Shown: positions 7,263 through 15,425 of the stretch, piece after piece
Position numbering within the stretch: the first letter of the stretch is position 1
Layout: the number at the start of each line of letters is the position of its first letter
Position numbers and translations under genes: made by a program
Source of the DNA: a virus
Length of the DNA stretch: 39,693 nt
Direction: 5' to 3' (one strand)
IMG/VR virus record: IMGVR_UViG_3300036831_000043
Span: 1-39,693 of that record
Notes under the pieces: model-generated
Seen by the model: the letters and a program-made list of their open reading frames with translations, nothing else
Databases searched by the model: none
Told to the model about the DNA's origin: nothing

Positions 7263-8314
7263 GTAGCGGCGGCGGCAGCAGCGGAACGCAGACCACAACG
7301 CAGGAACTGCCCAGCTGGGCGCAGCCCTACGCCCAGCAGATTCTGCAACAGGGTTCCGACCTCTCACAGCAGGCCATGCCCCAATACACCGGGCAGACTG
7401 TCGCGGGGCTGACTGATTCGCAGAACCAGGCTTTGCAGATGATCCAGCAGCAGGCCACGCAGGGCAGCAGCGCGGTTAATTCGGCGAACACCGCAGTAAC
7501 CGGCATGCTGGACAACGGCGGCAATCCCTACACGGGTTCAACCAGTAACCCGTATGCGTCGCAGACAACCGCCGTGGGCACGAATCCCTACATTGGCCAG
7601 AATCCATATCTGGCGCAACAGGTAGCGACCGCGCAGGGGCAGACCGCCGACGCGTACAACACCGGCACGGCGTCGCAGACCATGGCGCAGTTTCGCAACG
7701 CGGGCGCGTTCGGCGGTTCGGCCCAGCAGCAGTACACCAACCAGCAGAACCAGCAGCTGGGAACCCAGCTTGGGAACATTGCAACGAACATGTATGGCCA
7801 GGACTATGCGAACACCCAGCAGCTGGCACAACAGAACATTGCATTGCAGAACCAGTCGGCACAATCCGACGCGTCGCGTAATGCCCAGTACACGCTGGCA
7901 GGCCAGCAGCTGGCCAGCCAGAACGCCCAGTATGCGAACCAGAACCAGCTAAGTGCGGCAGGGCTCGCGCCCTCACTCGCGCAGGGGCAATACACAGGCG
8001 CGCAGGCATTGCTGAACGCGGGCCAGGTGCAGCAGACGCAGAACCAGAACGACCTGAACGCGCAATACCAGTCCTGGTACAACTCGGCCATGTCGCCCTA
8101 TCAGCAGCTGGGCGTTCTGCAAAGCGCGCTATCTGGCGCCATGGGCGCGGGCGCGCAGGGCGTCACCAGCAGCACCGGCACACAGGGCAGCAGTTCGACG
8201 CTTGGCGGCCTGCTGGGGGGCGCCACAACCGGCGCCGGTATCGGTTCGCTGTTCGGACCTGTCGGGACCGGCGTCGGCGGCGTAGCGGGCGGTTTAATGG
8301 GTCTGTTTTCATAG
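7259..8314 (+). CDS. Internal virion / DNA ejection protein, Gln/Asn-rich
   Basis: A 351-aa protein beginning MSSGGGSSGTQTTTQELPSW and made almost wholly of Gln, Asn, Ala, Ser, Thr, Gly and Tyr helices. It ends in a hydrophobic glycine-rich segment (LGGLLGGATTGAGIGSLFG, then a Gly/Val-rich stretch) of glycine-zipper type that could insert into membranes. Such proteins occur in BPP-1/Bcep-type podoviruses in the three-gene ejection block between tail and fibre genes. The expected role is in the channel that carries DNA through the cell envelope. It overlaps the preceding gene by ATGA. Role inferred from position and composition. Confidence 0.65.
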   Translation: MSSGGGSSGTQTTTQELPSWAQPYAQQILQQGSDLSQQAMPQYTGQTVAGLTDSQNQALQMIQQQATQGSSAVNSANTAVTGMLDNGGNPYTGSTSNPYASQTTAVGTNPYIGQNPYLAQQVATAQGQTADAYNTGTASQTMAQFRNAGAFGGSAQQQYTNQQNQQLGTQLGNIATNMYGQDYANTQQLAQQNIALQNQSAQSDASRNAQYTLAGQQLASQNAQYANQNQLSAAGLAPSLAQGQYTGAQALLNAGQVQQTQNQNDLNAQYQSWYNSAMSPYQQLGVLQSALSGAMGAGAQGVTSSTGTQGSSSTLGGLLGGATTGAGIGSLFGPVGTGVGGVAGGLMGLFS

Positions 8315-8323
8315 GGGGCCGCC

Positions 8324-9925
8324 GTGGGCATTCTGGACGCTTTACAGGGTCTGTCGGCGAACCCCGCCGCGCAGCAGGGACTGCTGGCCGCAGGGCTGGG
8401 CATGCTGTCGGCTAATCACGGCGGTAACAACCTGGGGCAGATTGTCGGCCAGGGCGGTCTGCTGGGCATGAATGCCTATTCAAGCGCGAATGAGGAAGCG
8501 ATTAAAACCGCGATGGCGCGCCAGCAGATGCAGCAGGTAGACGCAGAAACGCAGATGAAACAGCAGCAGCTGGCGCAGGCGCAACGCCAGTTCAACATGC
8601 AGCAGGGCATTCTGGAACAGACCGGTTTTTTGCCGCCCGGCACCAGCGCGGCCAGTGGTGGCATGGGCGGCAGTGGTGGCGCCGGAATGCCCGGCATGCT
8701 GTCGGCGCCAGCGGCGCCCGCCGACCCGTCAGCGCTCGGCGGCGCCATGGCAGGCGCAGGCCAGGGCACAGACGCCGCACCGATGCAGCCCGCGCAGGGG
8801 ACGCCGCAGCAGCCCGGCATGGGCGGCATGCAGCAGCAGGCCCAGCAGGCCCAGGGGCGCGGCGTGTTCGCGGGGCTGGACGACAACCAGCGGGCACAGG
8901 CCGCGCTTTCCATGGTCGGAATGAAAGACGTGGCCAGCGTGATTGCGCCCGACTTCGAAACGTTGCCCAACGGAATCCAGATCAACAAAAAGACCGGCCA
9001 GCCAACGGGCCGCACGTTCCCGGTTAGCGACAGCCAGGGGCATGCAATCCAGATGGTAGCGAACCAGAATGGCGGTTTCGATGTAGCGATTCCGAACGGT
9101 TCATTGCAGGCGTTTACCGGATTCCAGAATGCACAGGAAGCGGCGAAAGCGGGCTTTGATTTGGAGAAAAACAGCGACCAGAACGGGAACACCTACTGGA
9201 CCAGCCGCGCGAATATCCTGCAAAACCTGAACGGCGCACAGCCTGGGCTGGGCGGCGGTAACGGCGGCGGCCAGGGCGGCATGGGCCGCAGCATGGGCGG
9301 CCAGCCAGGCGCTGGCGGCAGCGGTTCGCCGATGCTGGCGGGGCTCTCACCCGCGCGCCAGGAATATCTGAACGCGACCGCGAAACAGGACGCGACCGAC
9401 ATGCACGCGCTGGACTCAGCCGCCGACGCAGCACCAACGCAGATGGCCCAATATTCGCAGCTGAAAAACGCGATTAACCAGTTTAACGCGCAGGGCGACA
9501 CGACCAGTTTGCAGGCGCTACAGGAACGGCTAAAGGGCATTATTCCCGGCTACCAGGGCGGCAGTTCCATGCAGTGGGGGCAGGTAATCCAGAACCTGGG
9601 TTCGCAGATGACCGCCGACATGCGCAGCAACCTGGGCATGACGCGCATGACAGACAGCGACCTGAAATACTTAAACGGGCTTGTCGCGGGCGCGGGCACG
9701 AACCCGACCGCCGCAGGACAGATTATTGACGCCCGTATGGCCATGCTCCAGCGCCAGCAGATGGTGCGGCAAATGGCCAGCAAATGGGAAGCCAATTACG
9801 GCCAGCTGTCGGCGCGCGACGCGAACGGCCAGCGGTTCCAGGACAAGTTACAGGACTGGAATAACCAGTACACGCTGCAATCGCAGATTAAAGCCATGCA
9901 GCAGCCGCAGCAGCAGGGGCAGTAA
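8324..9925 (+). CDS. Internal virion / DNA ejection protein
   Basis: A 533-aa protein starting at GTG 8324 after AGGGGGCCGCC. The N-terminus (MGILDALQGL, then QQGLLAAGLGMLSA) is followed by an Ala/Gln/Met-rich helix (AMARQQMQQVDAETQMKQQQ), Gly/Met/Pro-rich linkers, a more ordered middle (about residues 190-300) and a helical C-terminus. It is the second gene of the ejection block and has no membrane anchor. Low-complexity Gly-Met linkers between helical parts are typical of flexible proteins stored in the capsid. It ends directly against the next start (TAAATG). Function inferred by context. Confidence 0.62.
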   Translation: MGILDALQGLSANPAAQQGLLAAGLGMLSANHGGNNLGQIVGQGGLLGMNAYSSANEEAIKTAMARQQMQQVDAETQMKQQQLAQAQRQFNMQQGILEQTGFLPPGTSAASGGMGGSGGAGMPGMLSAPAAPADPSALGGAMAGAGQGTDAAPMQPAQGTPQQPGMGGMQQQAQQAQGRGVFAGLDDNQRAQAALSMVGMKDVASVIAPDFETLPNGIQINKKTGQPTGRTFPVSDSQGHAIQMVANQNGGFDVAIPNGSLQAFTGFQNAQEAAKAGFDLEKNSDQNGNTYWTSRANILQNLNGAQPGLGGGNGGGQGGMGRSMGGQPGAGGSGSPMLAGLSPARQEYLNATAKQDATDMHALDSAADAAPTQMAQYSQLKNAINQFNAQGDTTSLQALQERLKGIIPGYQGGSSMQWGQVIQNLGSQMTADMRSNLGMTRMTDSDLKYLNGLVAGAGTNPTAAGQIIDARMAMLQRQQMVRQMASKWEANYGQLSARDANGQRFQDKLQDWNNQYTLQSQIKAMQQPQQQGQ

Positions 9926-12607
9926 ATGGCCACACCTGACGAAATTCGCGCGTTCGCGGCGCAGTATGGACCGCTGGCCGCCGCACAGGCGCAGCGCCTG
10001 AACACCACGCCCGAAAATGTGCTTTCACAGTGGGCGCTGGAAACCGGCTATGGAAAATCCATCATTCCCGGTACAAACAACCTGGGCAACATCAAAGGCC
10101 CAGGCGTCGCGGCCACTGATAACCAGCTGGGCACGTCGGACCAGTATCGCGCGTATGACAGCCCGCAGGCGGGGGCCGCTGGTTATGGCGACTTGCTCGC
10201 GCGCAACTATCCCGGCGTGTCGGGCACGACCACGCCGCAGCAGTTCGGCCAGGCCGTGCAGGCGGGCGGCTATGCGCAAGACCCGCATTACGTCGAAAAG
10301 CTCGGCGGCGTAGCGAACACTTTGCAGCGTTATGCTAGCAATGTGCTGGGCGCCATGACGGGCAGCACGAACGCCTATGGCGACACGACGACGCCCGCCC
10401 AGCGCGCCTATTCGAACGCGGTCAATGGACCGAACCCGCCACCGTCTGCACGCGCAGGCGCAGCTGGCCAGCGCAAACCGTCCAGCGCGTCAGATGACAT
10501 TTTCGCCCCGCCACCGTGGGCCGCAAACAATGGCAACCAGACCGGCAGCGGCGGCAGCAGCGACCCCAGCGCGGCAATTTTCGCGGCGCCACCATGGGCA
10601 CAGCAGCAGGACAGCAGCGACGCGGGCGGCATGGGCTCACCAGCGGGCGCAGGCGGGGCTGGCAGCATGTCGGCAAGCCCGACACCCGCAGCCCCCGCAG
10701 CAGCGGCGCCAGCAGCCCCCAGCGGCGACGGCGCCAGCAGTTTCCTGGGCGACCTTGGGCACGCTGTCGGGCTCACTGCACGCCAGGGCGCCGAAGGGCT
10801 GGCCAGTGTCGGCGGTCTGGTAATCGACCCGGCAACGGCAGTGCTGAACAAGCTAGCCCCGTCACTGCACATTCCCACAACACAATCCAGCATGTCGCAG
10901 GCGCTGGACCGCCTGGGATTGCCGACCGAACAGACCGGAACCGAACGCGTGGTAGGCGACATAAACCGCGCCATGGCGTCGGCGGCGTCGGGCGTCGGCG
11001 TCGGGAACGTGCTGGCGGGCGCAGCGGCGCCGCTTACGGCCAGCGTCGGCCAGGCACTGGCCAGCAATGCGGGCGCGCAGGTTGCCAGCGCGGCAGGCAG
11101 TGGCGCCGGTTCGGGGCTCGCGCGTGAGGGCGGGCTGGGACCAGTCGGGCAGACTGTCGCGGGGCTTGTCGGCGCGGCCACACCAGCCGCCGCACAGGCC
11201 GCCGCCGCAGGCGCGCGGAACCTCGCGGGCGCGGGCGCCAATCTTTGGAACCGCATTACACCCGGATTCTCACCCGAAGCGGCGCAGCAGCAGGCCGCCG
11301 ACCGCGTTTTGCAGGGAATCCAGGGCGACGTAAGCGCGCGCAATGCCGCCGCCGCGAACACGGGTAATGGCCTGCTGGATGCGCTATCGGGCAATGACGA
11401 AGCATTGCGCATTGCGCGCAACATGCAGAATGCACAGCCAATCGTGCCCGGCTCGATGCCGACCGCCGCCGAAGTCGCGGAAAGCCCGACCATTTCGGCT
11501 ATCCAGAAGGCCGCAGGCAACCGGCCAGAATTCAAGATTCCGCTAACCGAACAGCAGGAAGTCAGCAACGCCGCCCGGCTGGGCCAGTTGCAGAACCTGT
11601 CGGGCGCGTCGTCGGGCGGTTCCCAGGCGCTGATGGATGCGCGCAACGCGATAACCGACCCGCTTTATGCAAGTGCCGATGAAACGGTTGTGCCAATCAG
11701 CGACACCATGCAATCGTTAATGAACCGCCCCAGCATGCAGGAAGCCATAGGGCGCGCCCGTGCGCTGGCCGCAGAGGAAAGCCGACCGTTTGATTTGACC
11801 GACGAAGCGGCGACGATCAGCGGGCGCGACGCGCACCAGATCAAAAAGGGCTTTGACGACATTCTTTACGATTCGGGCCGCACGCTGACGCCGACCCAGC
11901 GCGCCGCGATCACGAACACGCAGCAGCAGTTCCTGGGCGACCTCGAAACGCAGATTCCGGCCTATGGCCAGGCGCGCCAGGCGTTCGCAGCGGCCAGCCC
12001 GCAGATTAATTCAACGGCCATGGCCGAAGACCTGTTAGGCGACCTGAATCAAGGCGCAATGAACAGCACCGACCCGCAGATAACGTTTAACGGTTTCAAG
12101 TCAAAACTTGCCAGCTATCGGCGGCAGCAGAATTTCCCGCTGGACCCGGAAATAGACCAGGCACTCACCAACATACAGACCGATTTGCAGCGCGCCACGC
12201 GTGTTAATGCAATCAAGGCACAGGGCGCCGACACGTTTTACAACTCGGCGGCGGATAGCTGGTTTTCCAACATGACCGGCAAACAGAGCGTGCTGGGCCA
12301 GGCGGTTGCGTCGGGACTGGGCGCAGCGGGGGCCGGTTCCATGTTCGGGCCAGCGGGCGCAGCAGCGGGCGCAGTTGCAGGGCCAGTCGTCAGCGCACTG
12401 ACCGGGCGCGGCGAATCGGCCATTAACCGCGAAATAGCGCGGCTACTGCTGAACCCGAACGAGTTTGGTACGGCGCTGGAGCGTCAAGCCCTCGCCCAGC
12501 GTAGCAACATCAACCCAGCCGCTGGCGCTGTCGCACCACTCGCGCAACGGCTCGCCCGGCCCGCCGTGCTGGGCGGTCTGCTGGGGGCGCTCGGCGGCTC
12601 GCGCTGA
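9926..12607 (+). CDS. Virion-associated glucosaminidase fused to ejection protein
   Basis: An 893-aa protein. Residues 1 to about 145 form a FlgJ/GH73-like N-acetylglucosaminidase domain: the presumed catalytic Glu in SQWALETGYGKS (about residue 39), the signature NNLGNIK (51-57) and YRAYDSPQAGAAGYGDLL. A Pro/Ala/Ser-rich linker with repeats of FAPPPWA / FAAPPWA follows, then long Ala/Gly helical regions and a Gly/Ala hydrophobic stretch near the C-terminus (GLGAAGAGSMFGPAGAAAG) that may contact membrane. The likely role is local digestion of peptidoglycan during DNA ejection, as with T7 gp16. It carries two 11-bp repeat units at 10325-10346. The catalytic call is from motifs only. Confidence 0.75.
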   Translation: MATPDEIRAFAAQYGPLAAAQAQRLNTTPENVLSQWALETGYGKSIIPGTNNLGNIKGPGVAATDNQLGTSDQYRAYDSPQAGAAGYGDLLARNYPGVSGTTTPQQFGQAVQAGGYAQDPHYVEKLGGVANTLQRYASNVLGAMTGSTNAYGDTTTPAQRAYSNAVNGPNPPPSARAGAAGQRKPSSASDDIFAPPPWAANNGNQTGSGGSSDPSAAIFAAPPWAQQQDSSDAGGMGSPAGAGGAGSMSASPTPAAPAAAAPAAPSGDGASSFLGDLGHAVGLTARQGAEGLASVGGLVIDPATAVLNKLAPSLHIPTTQSSMSQALDRLGLPTEQTGTERVVGDINRAMASAASGVGVGNVLAGAAAPLTASVGQALASNAGAQVASAAGSGAGSGLAREGGLGPVGQTVAGLVGAATPAAAQAAAAGARNLAGAGANLWNRITPGFSPEAAQQQAADRVLQGIQGDVSARNAAAANTGNGLLDALSGNDEALRIARNMQNAQPIVPGSMPTAAEVAESPTISAIQKAAGNRPEFKIPLTEQQEVSNAARLGQLQNLSGASSGGSQALMDARNAITDPLYASADETVVPISDTMQSLMNRPSMQEAIGRARALAAEESRPFDLTDEAATISGRDAHQIKKGFDDILYDSGRTLTPTQRAAITNTQQQFLGDLETQIPAYGQARQAFAAASPQINSTAMAEDLLGDLNQGAMNSTDPQITFNGFKSKLASYRRQQNFPLDPEIDQALTNIQTDLQRATRVNAIKAQGADTFYNSAADSWFSNMTGKQSVLGQAVASGLGAAGAGSMFGPAGAAAGAVAGPVVSALTGRGESAINREIARLLLNPNEFGTALERQALAQRSNINPAAGAVAPLAQRLARPAVLGGLLGALGGSR
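10325..10346 (+). repeat. 11-bp repeat units inside a structural gene, 2 units
   Basis: CAGCGTTATGC then TAGCAATGTGC in exact 11-bp phase, both perfect matches to the consensus, with TGCTAGCA at the junction. They fall within the glucosaminidase gene, just after its catalytic domain. A further TAGCG-type unit lies about 14 bases upstream. This location cannot be an ordinary promoter-proximal operator. Confidence 0.55.
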
Positions 12608-12733
12608 CGCTATGCGCGGTCTGTGCAGCCAGCGCCATAGCTCGCGCAGGCCGTGGACGATCAGCGCCAGCGTGCAGGTTGTACAGAACATGATTTGTTG
12701 TGTACTCAGTTCGCCCAGGGCTTCGTTAATCAT
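12443..12733 (-). CDS. Possible antisense small membrane protein
   Basis: A 96-aa reverse-strand ORF whose first part fills the gap between the glucosaminidase and fibre genes and whose last part overlaps the glucosaminidase gene antisense by 165 bases. The N-terminus contains a possible single membrane segment (QQIMFCTTCTLALIVHGL) followed by Arg/Trp-rich residues (RELWRWLHRPR), a positive-inside pattern; 40-100 aa with one segment could suit a holin or anti-holin. There is no good Shine-Dalgarno sequence and the C-terminal half may be only a shadow. No other holin is obvious in the genome, which makes the ORF worth noting, but support is weak. Confidence 0.3.
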   Translation of the reverse strand: MINEALGELSTQQIMFCTTCTLALIVHGLRELWRWLHRPRIASARAAERPQQTAQHGGPGEPLREWCDSASGWVDVATLGEGLTLQRRTKLVRVQQ

Positions 12734-12734
12734 A

Positions 12735-12800
12735 TAGCACTCTGCCAGCATTACGCTGTCGTATTGATATCATTTCAGCAGCACACAGTTAGCACAATGC
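12735..12800 (+). repeat. 11-bp repeat array, 6 units
   Basis: Six consecutive 11-base periods upstream of the fibre gene. The best units are TAGCACTCTGC (12735), CAGCATTACGC (12746), CAGCACACAGT (12779) and TAGCACAATGC (12790); the two central ones are degenerate. One more unit (TAGCACAGTGA, 12808) follows out of phase. No TTGCAC-16-TACACT promoter is seen here. Confidence 0.75.
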
Positions 12801-12827
12801 TGCACTATAGCACAGTGAGGCTTTACC

Positions 12828-13616
12828 ATGCCTGTACCGCAAAGCTGGGACGATATTTTTACGAACCCGGCGCAGAACAGCCCGCAGGGTTCGGAACCAA
12901 TCGGCACGCAGGCCGACGACTACATACGGCAGGCGTTCGCCTTTGCAAAACAGTTACATGATGGCTGGGTTGCCGCAGATGGTTCTGTGCCCTGGACGGC
13001 TAACCAGAGCGCGGGCGCGTTCCAGCTTAAAAATCTGGCCATGGCCACCGACGCGGGCGACGCCGTAAGTCTGGCGTATCTGAACCGCCAGTTTCCGCGC
13101 GGAACCATTGTTATGTGGAACGGTACGCTGGGCACGATTCCCACTGGCTGGGTCGTCTGTGATGGCGGCAACGGCACGCCGAACCTGTTAAACCGCGTGC
13201 CATGGGGCGCCGCCGCTGATAGCCAGGTCAACACCTATGGCGGTTTCAATCTGCAAACACTGACGCCGTCACAGATGCCCGTGCATACGCACGGTTACGC
13301 CGACAACGGCCACGCACACAGCATTAGCGATTATGGCCACGTCCACCCCGTAACGGACTATGGCCACGTCCACACATTCCCGGCTGGCATTCCGGGCGCC
13401 GTCGTCGGCAACCAGCTGAACCTGTCGGGCGCGCCGAACGTGCAGGCGCTGACGCAGACCAACCCCGCCGCAAGCAATATTGCTGTCGCAATCGCGCAAA
13501 GCAATATCGTCGTCAATGGTTCGGGAATCGGCATTGCCATTCAGAACGCAGGCGGCGGCCAGGCATTCGACAACCGCCCGGCGTTCGCGTCGGTCTGGTT
13601 CATTATGAAGACCTAA
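12828..13616 (+). CDS. Tail fibre/collar-type receptor protein with HxH motifs
   Basis: A 262-aa protein. The segment FPRGTIVMWNGTLGTIPTGW followed by VVCDGGNGTPNLLNRVPWG is the phage tail-collar pattern (T4 gp12-like and microcystin-dependent-protein families). Then come HTHGY and tandem GHAH / GHVH motifs, with DYGHVH duplicated. In T4-like fibre tips, His-x-His pairs bind iron along a trimeric needle. It ends NRPAFASVWFIMKT, the usual last strand of such proteins. The N-terminal 70 residues probably attach to the tail. Likely role: receptor-binding fibre or spike tip. The 220-bp gap before it holds an 11-bp repeat array, so it may have its own control. Confidence 0.75.
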   Translation: MPVPQSWDDIFTNPAQNSPQGSEPIGTQADDYIRQAFAFAKQLHDGWVAADGSVPWTANQSAGAFQLKNLAMATDAGDAVSLAYLNRQFPRGTIVMWNGTLGTIPTGWVVCDGGNGTPNLLNRVPWGAAADSQVNTYGGFNLQTLTPSQMPVHTHGYADNGHAHSISDYGHVHPVTDYGHVHTFPAGIPGAVVGNQLNLSGAPNVQALTQTNPAASNIAVAIAQSNIVVNGSGIGIAIQNAGGGQAFDNRPAFASVWFIMKT

Positions 13617-13619
13617 GCC

Positions 13620-13949
13620 ATGCTAACCATTGCTTGCGGTTCGACGTTCCAGCTACTGGGGCGGTTTCTCTTTGATGCCGTGCCCGTCGATTCGACCGGC
13701 TGGGGGCAGGTGCGGCTAACCCTTTCCGACTTCACGGGCAACCAGTTTGCCACGCTGAATTTTGAATGGCTCGATATCACGCTGGGCATTGCTCGCGTGT
13801 GGGCCGATGACACCAGCGCCTGGCCCGTGGGCCGCGTGCGGATTGATTGCGAAGTGACAGACAGCTATGGACAGGTCATGCACGCCGTAGCCGATTATTT
13901 CCGTATGGTGGAGTCAACACTAAATGGCCGACCTCAAATTTCAGCTTGA
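13620..13949 (+). CDS. Hypothetical protein in fibre cluster
   Basis: A 109-aa beta-rich protein (STFQLLGRFLFDAVPVDSTG, then LTLSDFTGNQFATLNFEW) between two fibre genes, 3 bases after the first and overlapping the second by 26 bases. Small beta-sandwich proteins in this place are often fibre-associated or attachment proteins. I do not recognise the family; the tight spacing shows co-translation with the fibre genes. Confidence 0.65.
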   Translation: MLTIACGSTFQLLGRFLFDAVPVDSTGWGQVRLTLSDFTGNQFATLNFEWLDITLGIARVWADDTSAWPVGRVRIDCEVTDSYGQVMHAVADYFRMVESTLNGRPQISA

Positions 13950-15051
13950 TATGGACCGTACCGCCGTGCTGGAGTTAAAGCTAGGCACGTACATTCGCGG
14001 CGACCGTGGGCAACAGGGGCCGCAGGGCGAAGACGGGCCAGCGGGCACGCTGACCGACGCCGACCAGGCGACGCTACAGGATGCGATAGACGAAAGTGCA
14101 GCGAGTGCCGCCGCCGCATTGCAAAGCCAGGGGGCCGCCGCAGGGAGTGCCACCGCCGCGCAATCCAGCGCGCAACAGGCAGCGGGTTCAGTGACCGCCG
14201 CAGGCGCCAGCGCGACGCAGAGCGCGAACAGCGCGCAGCAGGCCGCACAGAGTGCGACGAGTGCCGCCGCGTCAGAAAGCGACGTAGCGCAGAGCGCGCA
14301 GACGGCGACCGCAGCGGCGACCGCAGCAGGAAACAGCCAGACCGCCGCGCACACCAGCGAAACCAACAGCGCCAACAGCGCCGCCGCCGCCCTCGCGTCG
14401 CAGAATGCCGCCGCAGGCAGCGCGACCGCAGCCGGAACCAGCGCGACCGCAGCCGGAACCAGCGCGACCAACGCAGCGGCCAGCGCGACAACCGCACAGA
14501 ATGCCAGCGGCCTGATACTGCTACAGACCCAGGGGCCGATAAACGGCGGCGCAACCCAAAACGTTTTCAATAATTTTGTTGGCCCATACGACGAATATGA
14601 AATGGTCGTTACCGGGCTGGTGGCGTATACCGACCTCTCACAGTTCATTGTGCAGTTTTCACACGACAACGGCGCGACGTTCATTAACGCGCAATATGCC
14701 TATGTGCAAATGTTTAACAGCGGCGCGACCGTCGCCGTTAATTCCCAGACTGCCCAGAACGTTATCCAGATGTGGGGCAACGTCAGCGGGATTGGCAGCG
14801 GGGCACCCTGGGGGCAGATTAACGGCATTATCCGCTTCTACAATTTTGCAGCAGCGGGAGCGACGCCCGCCCGTCTTCCCTACTGCACGTTTGACCTCGG
14901 CGGCATTGGTTCAACCGGTTCGGTTACGTCCATGAAGGGCAGCGGGGCGCTGGTTGCACTGAACGGCCAGCCTGTTAACGGAATCCGCATTGCATGCAGT
15001 GGTGAGGGATTCCAGGGGGGCACGTTGTCACTATTCGGGCGGCGGCGCTGA
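13924..15051 (+). CDS. Tail fibre protein with collagen-like and Ala-rich repeats
   Basis: A 375-aa protein. An N-terminal domain (about 1-35) is followed by a short collagen-like stretch GDRGQQGPQGEDGPAG, then about 150 residues of Ala/Ser/Thr/Gln repeats of the SAxAAAxSAxAAxxSAT type, which form long trimeric coiled coils in phage fibres, and a C-terminal beta domain (from about 195) ending LSLFGRRR. This is a typical fibre layout: tail attachment, shaft, receptor head. The DNA repeats encoding the shaft (for example around 14430-14465, a duplicated GCGACCGCAGCCGGAACCA) would allow length change by slippage. It overlaps the previous gene by 26 bases, with GGAG upstream of the ATG. Confidence 0.75.
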   Translation: MADLKFQLDMDRTAVLELKLGTYIRGDRGQQGPQGEDGPAGTLTDADQATLQDAIDESAASAAAALQSQGAAAGSATAAQSSAQQAAGSVTAAGASATQSANSAQQAAQSATSAAASESDVAQSAQTATAAATAAGNSQTAAHTSETNSANSAAAALASQNAAAGSATAAGTSATAAGTSATNAAASATTAQNASGLILLQTQGPINGGATQNVFNNFVGPYDEYEMVVTGLVAYTDLSQFIVQFSHDNGATFINAQYAYVQMFNSGATVAVNSQTAQNVIQMWGNVSGIGSGAPWGQINGIIRFYNFAAAGATPARLPYCTFDLGGIGSTGSVTSMKGSGALVALNGQPVNGIRIACSGEGFQGGTLSLFGRRR

Positions 15052-15239
15052 TGAAAACCGTTCTGCCAGCGCTCGCGCTCGCGCTCGCAGCGTGCAGTTT
15101 TTCGATTGACCCGACGCATATAACCATCGCACCGACCGAACAGACGCCGCTGATAATTGAAGACCTCGAATATGCGCTGGGTCTGCCAATGAAACCATCG
15201 GCGGACCTGGACCCTGGCCAGCCCCGTGACCGCGACTAG
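15051..15239 (+). CDS. Small lipoprotein
   Basis: A 62-aa protein. The N-terminus MKTVLPALALALAACSFSID is a lipoprotein signal peptide with lipobox LAAC, giving an exported, lipid-anchored mature peptide of about 47 residues. The ATG overlaps the fibre stop (TGATG). Its signal closely resembles that of the next gene, suggesting duplication. Phage lipoproteins at the end of late operons may be Rz1-type spanins or superinfection-exclusion factors, but the low proline content and the lack of an inner-membrane partner argue against a classical Rz1. Confidence 0.65.
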   Translation: MKTVLPALALALAACSFSIDPTHITIAPTEQTPLIIEDLEYALGLPMKPSADLDPGQPRDRD

Positions 15240-15242
15240 ACC

Positions 15243-15425
15243 ATGAAAACCGTTCTGGCCGCGCTCGCAACCCTCGCGCTAACCAGCTGCACGTTTATCT
15301 ATATCCGTGGCAACGCAAACAGCCTGGACGACGTAGGCGGGCATGGCGGCGGTCTGGAATTCTCGCAGGACCGCAAACCCCTGGCGGACCTCATACACCC
15401 GGCCACGCCCGCCACGCACCATTAG
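15243..15425 (+). CDS. Small lipoprotein, possible paralogue
   Basis: A 60-aa protein. MKTVLAALATLALTSCTFIY gives a signal peptide and lipobox LTSC; the mature part is about 45 residues, Gly/His-rich. It lies 3 bases after the other lipoprotein with nearly the same first five residues and closes the late operon. Its stop TAG overlaps the TAA stop of the convergent gene (bases 15422-15425), and no terminator is visible between them. Function unknown. Confidence 0.6.
   Translation: MKTVLAALATLALTSCTFIYIRGNANSLDDVGGHGGGLEFSQDRKPLADLIHPATPATHH

Noticed and set aside
10408-11646. Long reverse-strand ORF of 412 codons
   Set aside because: It is antisense to the glucosaminidase gene, with Ala/Pro/Arg/Ser composition typical of shadow frames in GC-rich genes.
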